The notes beneath the pieces are model-generated. The model saw only the letters and a program-made list of their open reading frames with translations. It made no database searches and was not told where the DNA came from. The translations under genes were made by a program, and so were the position numbers. Source: JACRBR01 sp964371355 (GTDB lineage Bacteria; Chloroflexota; Dehalococcoidia; DSTF01; JACRBR01). From it: a stretch of DNA of 64,000 nucleotides. The number at the start of each line of letters is the position of its first letter. Position 1 is the stretch's first letter. Below, one piece after another: positions 58,343-64,000 of the stretch. The DNA lies in NCBI GenBank assembly GCA_964371355.1, contig CAYJMG010000006.1:72568-136567 (forward strand). Reading direction: 5' to 3'.

Positions 58343-59968
58343 GTGTTGTCAACCGAAGATCTCGTTCGGCTATCAAACATTTGTTCTGAGCAGCAGCCGG
58401 ATCTGGCCTCTTTGCGCAGGGCGTGTGAGGTCGTCAGGGTCGCGCTCGGCGCGGACGACGCCTATGTACTGCAGTCGGGCGACCCTGAGTTCGTACGTCT
58501 AGATGCTGTCAACGACACCGCCGCCCATGACATCAAGCAAAAGGGCTACTGGCTGGTGTGGCGCGAACTCTCCACCCACCCCTCTGTCCCAGCGGTGATG
58601 TTCGACGCCGAAGAGAAGATCGTCCAGCGAATTGGTGATCCTGTAGCGGTTGGAGCGCGCGGAACGCACGTCGGATCGATCCTCCCCGCAGAGGAGAGCG
58701 GCTCGGAGTTGCTGATCGCGCGCGGGCCCTGGCAGTCCAAGGGACTTACAGCGGAGCAGGCGGGATTCGTAGTCACCGCGCGCCTACCGCTGGCGTACCT
58801 GGTCGGCCGTCTACTCGACGCCAGTCGAACGGCACGGCAGCGGAGCCAGCTGCAGGTCGTCGCCGACATATCCAGGGCGTTCAACGAGGCGGCGGACATG
58901 AGCGACGTCCTCACGTCGCTTGCAACCGCGCTGGCTAGGACCTCGGGGTTCGAATGGGTCGTGATCAACCTCTTTGCGGGTGATGGCAAGCAGGTCGTCG
59001 AACGAGCGATCAACGTCGCGCGGCACGCGACAACCAATACTGCCGCCATGCTTCGCGATGGGAAGGTCGCCGGCGCCCTGAGCGGTGACCAGATGATCTG
59101 GTGGGAATCGGTGAGCGCGGGTCGTCCTTTCGTGTTGAGCGATGTCAGCAGCATCGCAGGACGCCATCCCCCGCTCCGCGCGTTTCTGGAGCGTGCCCAC
59201 ATCGTCTCGATAGCCGTCCTGCCAATACGATTTCAGCAGGAAACGATCGGGACAGTGAAGTTCGGCTCGCCACAGATACACAACTTCGGTGCCGAGGACG
59301 TCACGTTTCTCGAGGCGCTCGTCTCGCAGGCCTCGACGATTGTCCAGGGGATGCGCCTGCATCGTGATCTCCGAGCTTCGCTGGAAGCCCTTCAACAGCG
59401 AGCGGCTGAACTCGAGGACACGTCTCGGATCCAGCATTATCTCGCTCGCACCGATTCCCTGACTGGCCTGCCGAACCGGCGATATGTCGACGAACTGCTC
59501 GCTGTTGAGTGCGCGTACCTCGGGCGGTCTTCGAACGCCCTAAGCGTCATCGTCGCTGACCTCGACCGTTTCAAAGAGATCAATGATCAGTTCGGGCATC
59601 GTGCCGGAGATGAAGCGCTACGGTACTTCGCTTCAATTGCCAGGACCGCGTGCCGGCAGCAGGACGTTGTTGGAAGGTTGGGCGGTGATGAGTTCGCTTT
59701 CGTCCTGCCCGGCACCCCCGCACAGTCTGCAGCCGGCATCGCCGAGAACGCGCGCCGAGCGTTGCGGGCTGCCGACTTCATCGAATCCGGCGTATCTAGA
59801 AAGATCAGAATCTCGGCCAGCTTCGGGGTTGCGGGCCTTGATGCTTCTGATTCAGGTCTGAACGGTGCGGTCCTTCTGGAACGGGCCGACCGCGCGCTCT
59901 ATCGGGCAAAAGAGGGCGGGCGAGATCGCGTCTCCGTCGATGCCGAAGGCGCATCTCGCGCGGCCTGA
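58343..59968 (+). CDS. GAF-GGDEF diguanylate cyclase
   Basis: A 541-residue soluble protein with two GAF-like sensor regions (about 1-160, poorly conserved, and about 170-350, with SFSVGFPIG-like VVADISRAFNEAADMSDVLTSL) and a C-terminal GGDEF domain (about 370-530). The active site is RLGGDEFAFVLPG, and a product-inhibition site RxxD (RQQD) lies five residues before it, so the enzyme should make cyclic-di-GMP and be feedback inhibited. It starts with GTG 58343, or TTG 58346, after AAGAGG. It is divergent from the sulfatase operon, sharing a 161-base spacer that holds the LacI operator. Confidence 0.9.
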   Translation: MLSTEDLVRLSNICSEQQPDLASLRRACEVVRVALGADDAYVLQSGDPEFVRLDAVNDTAAHDIKQKGYWLVWRELSTHPSVPAVMFDAEEKIVQRIGDPVAVGARGTHVGSILPAEESGSELLIARGPWQSKGLTAEQAGFVVTARLPLAYLVGRLLDASRTARQRSQLQVVADISRAFNEAADMSDVLTSLATALARTSGFEWVVINLFAGDGKQVVERAINVARHATTNTAAMLRDGKVAGALSGDQMIWWESVSAGRPFVLSDVSSIAGRHPPLRAFLERAHIVSIAVLPIRFQQETIGTVKFGSPQIHNFGAEDVTFLEALVSQASTIVQGMRLHRDLRASLEALQQRAAELEDTSRIQHYLARTDSLTGLPNRRYVDELLAVECAYLGRSSNALSVIVADLDRFKEINDQFGHRAGDEALRYFASIARTACRQQDVVGRLGGDEFAFVLPGTPAQSAAGIAENARRALRAADFIESGVSRKIRISASFGVAGLDASDSGLNGAVLLERADRALYRAKEGGRDRVSVDAEGASRAA

Positions 59969-59985
59969 TCGATTCCGCAGGCCGT

Positions 59986-61038
59986 TCAGCCGACGGGCGG
60001 TACTGCAACTGACCCACGGGGCACGAACTCTGACGGCAGTGGTTCTGGAACGGGAATACTGGGCCAACCCTCAATCCGTGCGATAAGCCGCTCCATGTAA
60101 GAACTTGCTTCCGCCGAGTAGTCGAAGCGCACAACGGAGATCGGCGGACGGTGGGCCACCGCCCAGGGCGAGTCACCGAAGCTGACAAACGACACGTCGG
60201 CAGGAACCGTCAGCCCGGCGTCATAGATTGCGCTGAGCAGTGGGGCGGCCAGCACGTGGGAACCGGCGATGTAGGCCGTTGGGGGATCTTGCAGAGCTGT
60301 TAGCCGCTGCACTTCGGCCCGGCATTGTTCCGGTGATGTGACAACGAACATGGAATCGTCGACGCTCGCTCCAACCTCGGACAGGGCTCGAGCGAGTACC
60401 TGCCTGCGAATCTCTGTCGCCGATGATGGGACAGAGGACGAGGATCGATGTCGGGCGAAGAACGCGATCCGTCGATGCCCGAGCTTGAGCAGCGATCGAA
60501 ATGCGGTAAGGCTCGCGGCCTCCTCGAGGGCGGCCCTTGGAAGAGGGACTTGCTTTTGGCCCGGCAGGAACGGCTCAATCGGTACGCCGGCCGCGCAGAG
60601 GGCGTCGAGGGCGGCCATCGGCACGGGGCCGGCGAGGAGCAGCCCATCTACCCGGTGCTCGTAGAATCGCTGGAGGCCACGCACCTCCGCGTCCGGCGAG
60701 TCGTGCCCATCGCACGCCAGCACCGAGAAGCCGTGCCTCTCGGCGACCGATTCGGCGCCACGCAAATAGCTCACGAAGATCGGATTCGCCAGGTCGGGAA
60801 TCAGGAGGCCAATCGTCATCGTGCGCCCCTTACGTAGGCTCCGGGCCGTACCGCTGGGCTGATATCCCAGCCGCCTGGCGGCGTCGATGACGCGTACTCT
60901 CGTTCGCTCCGATGCGGCGCCACTCCCGTTAAGCACGCGCGAAACCGTGGAGACAGCGACGCGCGCATCACGCGCAACATCGCGAATTGTCACCAGCGAA
61001 GCACGCTGGCGTTTGGCGTCAGAGCGCAATGAAGTCAC
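59986..61038 (-). CDS. LacI-family transcriptional regulator
   Basis: A 350-residue repressor with an N-terminal helix-turn-helix (VTIRDVARDARVAVSTVSRVLNGSGAASERTRVRVIDAARRLGYQPSGTARSL is the region; key parts TIRDVA and STVSRVLNG) and a periplasmic-binding-protein-like ligand domain with IGLLIPDLANPIFVSYLRG and DGLLLAGP. GTG 61038 is chosen because AAGGAAGGGA lies just upstream; a start at 61095 would overlap the operator at 61081-61094. Typical ligands are sugars or their derivatives. Palindromes in its own promoter, at the sulfatase operon and before the large secreted gene indicate the regulon. Confidence 0.92.
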   Translation of the reverse strand: MTSLRSDAKRQRASLVTIRDVARDARVAVSTVSRVLNGSGAASERTRVRVIDAARRLGYQPSGTARSLRKGRTMTIGLLIPDLANPIFVSYLRGAESVAERHGFSVLACDGHDSPDAEVRGLQRFYEHRVDGLLLAGPVPMAALDALCAAGVPIEPFLPGQKQVPLPRAALEEAASLTAFRSLLKLGHRRIAFFARHRSSSSVPSSATEIRRQVLARALSEVGASVDDSMFVVTSPEQCRAEVQRLTALQDPPTAYIAGSHVLAAPLLSAIYDAGLTVPADVSFVSFGDSPWAVAHRPPISVVRFDYSAEASSYMERLIARIEGWPSIPVPEPLPSEFVPRGSVAVPPVG

Positions 61039-61072
61039 TCTGGTTCCCTTCCTTTCGACATGCACCTGCCGG

Positions 61073-61094
61073 AGTATACTAGGAACCGTTTCCA
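61073..61094 (-). promoter_or_regulatory. Autoregulatory LacI operator and -10 box of lacI
   Basis: On the minus strand the palindrome TGGAAACGGTTCCT (61094-61081) directly precedes a TATACT -10 box (61078-61073), so it occupies the spacer between -35 and -10. The -35 hexamer is weak. This is a typical autorepression layout. Confidence 0.7.
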
Positions 61095-61300
61095 TCGCAC
61101 CGAACTCGAGCTATTCGTGGTATCGCAGGTTCCCCCAGAGACACATGAACGCCTCGCCCGATCTGACGAGGCCCTTCGTGGAGGCGGGCGGGGCCCAGCC
61201 TAGGTCGGTTGCACCGCGGACGCCGGCCTCGCGAGCTTCCGGTTGGGAGGGGTGGCGCGCCGATCCTGGTGGATCTTGACGCCGAGCTTCGCGGGGGATC

Positions 61301-61344
61301 TTGCGCGCTCTTCCTCGGGCCGCGTAAGATAGGAAACGTTTCCA
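61301..61344 (+). promoter_or_regulatory. Promoter and LacI operator of the large secreted protein
   Basis: A TTGCGC -35 box (61301-61306), an 18-base spacer and a TAAGAT -10 box (61325-61330) are followed at once by the perfect palindrome AGGAAACGTTTCC (61331-61343) plus A. The operator covers the expected start site. It lies about 400 bases before the coding region, so the leader is long. Confidence 0.65.
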
Positions 61345-61577
61345 CGGTGTCTACAAGGATGGGCTGGAGGGTTCCGCGCCGCCACAGGTTGGGTGAGTCC
61401 GTTGAGTCGGGTGGCACCCCTCAAGGACCGCTGTCGGCCGGGTGTAGGGCTAACGCAGTGGCGGTGATCGAACCGGAGGGCTACCTCCCACAGATGGCAT
61501 CGGGAGCGCGGGGGCGTGGAATCGATTGCACGCGCCTGAGGCATCTGGCCGCAGGCATCCCGCCGTCATGAACGTGG

Positions 61578-61617
61578 CCCGCGGGTGCCTCCCCAACCAC
61601 CAGTCGGCACCCGCGGG
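61578..61617 (+). promoter_or_regulatory. GC-rich hairpin in the leader of the secreted protein gene
   Basis: CCCGCGGGTGCC pairs with GGCACCCGCGGG across a 16-base loop, giving a 12-pair perfect stem about 130 bases before the start codon. It could be an attenuator or only a stable leader structure. No known riboswitch motif was recognised around it. Confidence 0.45.
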
Positions 61618-61748
61618 TCCATCGTTCGATCGTTGGGGTCGCCTCCCCCGGGCGCATAGACCCCTCGACGGGCGAGGTAAGGAGGTCCCGCGATCGCAAA
61701 CACGCAACCCAACGACCCAACGAGGCAGAGCCAACGGGAGGGATAACT

Positions 61749-64000
61749 ATGCCATGCAAGCTCGCGATGCTCGGAGCGTTTACCGCAGTCTTCGTCTTCG
61801 GATACCTCGGCCTTTTCAGCGGTAGCGTCGGCGGCGCCCCGATCCAGCAGTTTGACACGAGCGGCGCCTTCGAAATCGACGTGAACTGGTGCTACGGCGG
61901 CGCGTACCCTGCGCCGGACGGCTCGGGTGGAGTGCTCTGTGGCAGCGGCTCGTCTTCGACGGCCGCGCCGAAGAACACGGCGCTGGCGTCCTATACCATC
62001 ATCAGCCAGCCCATTGGCACGCGCGGAGGTCTGCCGATCGTCTACACGCCCAGCGACGGGACGGCCGAGTGGCAGGTGGTGGCCCCAGCGTGCGGCGCAC
62101 TGGATGGGAATAACGAGTGCACGGCCGCGACGAGCACCGGGGATGTGACCGCGCGCACGGACATCCTCTGCACCAACGGCGCCGACGACGTCCTGGGTGC
62201 TCCCGGTGCGACGGGCGGTGATCCGGCCACGGAGTGGCCGAAAATAGACCCGGACGGGGTCGGCCCAGGCGCGGGTTGGAACAATGTGAGCTTCATCAGG
62301 ACCTCCGCGGCCGCGTTTGAAGGTGGTGGAGGTCCGCCGACGGGTGGCCCCAACGCGTATGTGCCCTCCGTGGCGCCATTCCCCAATGCAGCACCGAACG
62401 CGTTCACGTTCGGGTCGATAGACACGGCCCTTCTGACGCAGCTGTACCTCGCGGGAACCGCCCCATACACCCTGCCAACTCCGTCTAAGCTGCAGCTCAT
62501 CTCCGTCTTTGCCTCGTACGCCTCCCAGTCGTCTGATGCCACCAGCGGCGAGGGCCTCAACATCTCGGCGGCGCTTCTCGCGGGAAGTCCTGACAACCCA
62601 CCTGGAGACGGCTTCCGATGTATCGACTCACCTGAGGATTCCGTCTCGACGATGTCGTACTTGAAGACACCGGACGCTGATCGTGTGATCCCTCGATGGG
62701 CCATGATCGCGTCCGGCGCTGATATCGACGATGGTTCGCAGCGGTCCATCCTTGACTGGCAATGCGTCTCAATTGGCGCGGGAGAACCGGATGCCGATGG
62801 CGACTGCGCGCCGGATGCAACCGACAGCAACGATGCGAACAAGGACACGGACGGCGACCTTGTTCCGGATGGCATCGAGTCCTTCGTAGGTTCCAGTCCC
62901 ACCAGCGCCAACAGTGATGGCGATGGCGCGGACGACTACGAAGAAATGGGCATCTTCACCGATCCAACGGTCGCTGACTCGGATGGCGACGGACAGCTCG
63001 ATGTGCAGGATGCCACGCCCACGAACGGAACCGAGACCGCTGACGCGGGTGATACCGCGGATGACAACTGCCCGGCCGATGCGAATGGGTCCGCAGATGG
63101 CGATCCATCCCGATCAGGTATCCAGCCCTCGCAGTTGAACACAGATTCGCTCTATCTCTATCACGGTCACACGAAGAACGCGGATGGTTCGCTCGCGGGT
63201 GGAACCGGCGTGACGGGTGACAAGTCGAACCCCGACGAAGACGCGCGTGGTGACGCCTGTGACGCCGACGATGACAACGATGCGTTGCAGGACGCCGCGG
63301 AACCCGGCCTTACGATTGTGCCATGGTCTGGCACGACCGACCCGGGAGGCGCGGACCTGCCTGAGACGGCGGTGTGCGCCGGCCCAGGTGTTGGCTCCGC
63401 TCCAGCTGTTCCGCTCAGCCCCTGGGACGGCGACAGCGACGCCGACCTGGTGCTGGACGGCCGCGAGTGCATGTTCCGGTCCCGGCCGGACGAGGCGATC
63501 AAGGCGACCGCGTCCTGCACGACGGCACCGGTGGACGCCGACGGCTGTGCCCAGCCGAAGAACGGCGCCGGTGGTGGCGCCGACGACCCGGACGGCGACC
63601 TGCTCTTCCTGAACGGTGGCTCGCACACCCTCGTGGAGGCAACGATGCGCACGACCGGCATCAACGTGTGCCGCGCGACCGATAGCGAACCGCCGTGCCC
63701 GGTGGGATTGTCGACGACCGGCCAGGACAACGACGTCGACAACGACGGTCTGGCGGGCAACCTGGACCGCGACAGCGACCGCGACTACTGCGACAGCTCA
63801 GTCGGCTGCTCGCGGCCTGCGACTCCCAGCACCGCCGCTCTGGTGCAGGACGGCCCGGAGGTGCTCTTCTACGGCACCGGCCCGTCGTCGTTCGACACCG
63901 ACCGCGACGGCTGCCCGGACGCGGAAGAGATCTCGGACCACAGCGGTGACTTCCGGACGACGGCGGGCGACCAGCTCCTGTTCGTGATCGCGAAGAACGC
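61749..64000 (+). CDS. Very large secreted protein with thrombospondin type 3-like calcium repeats, 3' end outside window
   Basis: The frame stays open from ATG 61749 (GGGAGGG seven bases upstream) to the window end, giving 750 residues without a stop. A signal peptide (MPCKLAMLGAFTAVFVFGYL) is followed by a Cys-containing domain of about 300 residues. From about residue 340 on, Asp-rich motifs appear: DADGDCAPD, DTDGDLVPDGIES, NSDGDGADDYEEMG, DSDGDGQLDVQD and later DRDGCPDAEE. These are thrombospondin type 3-like calcium-binding repeats common in adhesins and large secreted enzymes. The first domain has no recognisable catalytic motif. A LacI operator lies upstream, so it is probably co-regulated with the sulfatase operon. 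Confidence 0.85.
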   Translation, partial: MPCKLAMLGAFTAVFVFGYLGLFSGSVGGAPIQQFDTSGAFEIDVNWCYGGAYPAPDGSGGVLCGSGSSSTAAPKNTALASYTIISQPIGTRGGLPIVYTPSDGTAEWQVVAPACGALDGNNECTAATSTGDVTARTDILCTNGADDVLGAPGATGGDPATEWPKIDPDGVGPGAGWNNVSFIRTSAAAFEGGGGPPTGGPNAYVPSVAPFPNAAPNAFTFGSIDTALLTQLYLAGTAPYTLPTPSKLQLISVFASYASQSSDATSGEGLNISAALLAGSPDNPPGDGFRCIDSPEDSVSTMSYLKTPDADRVIPRWAMIASGADIDDGSQRSILDWQCVSIGAGEPDADGDCAPDATDSNDANKDTDGDLVPDGIESFVGSSPTSANSDGDGADDYEEMGIFTDPTVADSDGDGQLDVQDATPTNGTETADAGDTADDNCPADANGSADGDPSRSGIQPSQLNTDSLYLYHGHTKNADGSLAGGTGVTGDKSNPDEDARGDACDADDDNDALQDAAEPGLTIVPWSGTTDPGGADLPETAVCAGPGVGSAPAVPLSPWDGDSDADLVLDGRECMFRSRPDEAIKATASCTTAPVDADGCAQPKNGAGGGADDPDGDLLFLNGGSHTLVEATMRTTGINVCRATDSEPPCPVGLSTTGQDNDVDNDGLAGNLDRDSDRDYCDSSVGCSRPATPSTAALVQDGPEVLFYGTGPSSFDTDRDGCPDAEEISDHSGDFRTTAGDQLLFVIAKN

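Larger units (their letters stand above)
61039..61748. other. 710-base intergenic control region
   Basis: No convincing gene is seen. It holds the divergent promoters of lacI and of the large secreted protein, the two operators at 61081 and 61331, and a 12-pair hairpin with 16-base loop at 61578-61617 in the long leader of the secreted gene. Confidence 0.65.

Overview
The window is a GC-rich bacterial chromosome segment that looks like Chloroflexota, probably a Dehalococcoidia- or Thermomicrobia-like lineage. The lineage is inferred, not proven. It rests on the coenzyme F420 gene set, the B12-dependent ribonucleotide reductase, methylmalonyl-CoA genes, clustered Flp pilins, secreted proteins rich in 'TPTNTP' repeats, many acyl-CoA dehydrogenase and molybdopterin genes, and intergenic microrepeats. 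One 10-base N run at 25293-25302 marks an assembly gap.

Layout. 0-9.7 kb: a multispanning membrane protein cut by the window edge, PlsY, a MarR regulator, an eight-PAS histidine kinase with its OmpR-type partner, and MreB. 9.7-17 kb: RecJ, a small surface protein with an LPSTG tail, a LOG-family protein, a DHA2 drug exporter and MutS2. 17.2-20.4 kb: a compact F420 cassette (cofD, cofC, a FbiB-C-like nitroreductase) and an EEP-fold hydrolase. 20.4-24.1 kb: an aminoglycoside-phosphotransferase-like protein, MeaB and a B12-binding mutase subunit, separated by repeat-filled spacers. 24.1-32.8 kb: a catabolic block in which a divergent TetR gene with two operator-like repeats faces an operon of acyl-CoA dehydrogenase, a type II DMSO-reductase-family molybdoenzyme and its four-cluster iron-sulphur subunit; a thiolase-like protein and a second acyl-CoA dehydrogenase follow. 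33-39 kb: DinB-fold proteins, a triple-VOC protein overlapping methylmalonyl-CoA epimerase, an HD-GYP phosphodiesterase, tRNA-Val(TAC) and a large membrane protein. 39.4-41.7 kb: three tandem Flp pilins and a GT87-like membrane protein. 42-53 kb: serine synthesis genes (class V aminotransferase, serA) flanking a toxin-antitoxin pair, a CapA lipoprotein, an HNH nuclease, a Thr/Pro-rich surface protein, NrdJ, FmdB and a 30-residue lysine-rich protein.

53.8 kb to the end looks like an accessory island. Its left edge carries a truncated reductase gene ending in a tRNA-like, CCA-terminated sequence. It holds an operon on the minus strand (sulfatase, Tat-type serine-hydrolase lipoprotein, SDR, SnoaL-like protein), a GAF-GGDEF diguanylate cyclase, a LacI regulator, and the start of a very large secreted calcium-repeat protein that runs off the window. 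Three near-identical palindromes (consensus wGGAAnCGTTTCCA) sit on the promoters of the sulfatase operon, the lacI gene and the large secreted protein, which defines a small LacI regulon.

Metabolic logic. MeaB, the mutase B12 subunit and the epimerase belong to methylmalonyl-CoA metabolism, and the acyl-CoA dehydrogenases and thiolase to acyl-CoA breakdown. The molybdoenzyme is co-transcribed with an acyl-CoA dehydrogenase, which suggests oxygen-independent oxidation of a hydrophobic substrate. The substrate cannot be read from the sequence.
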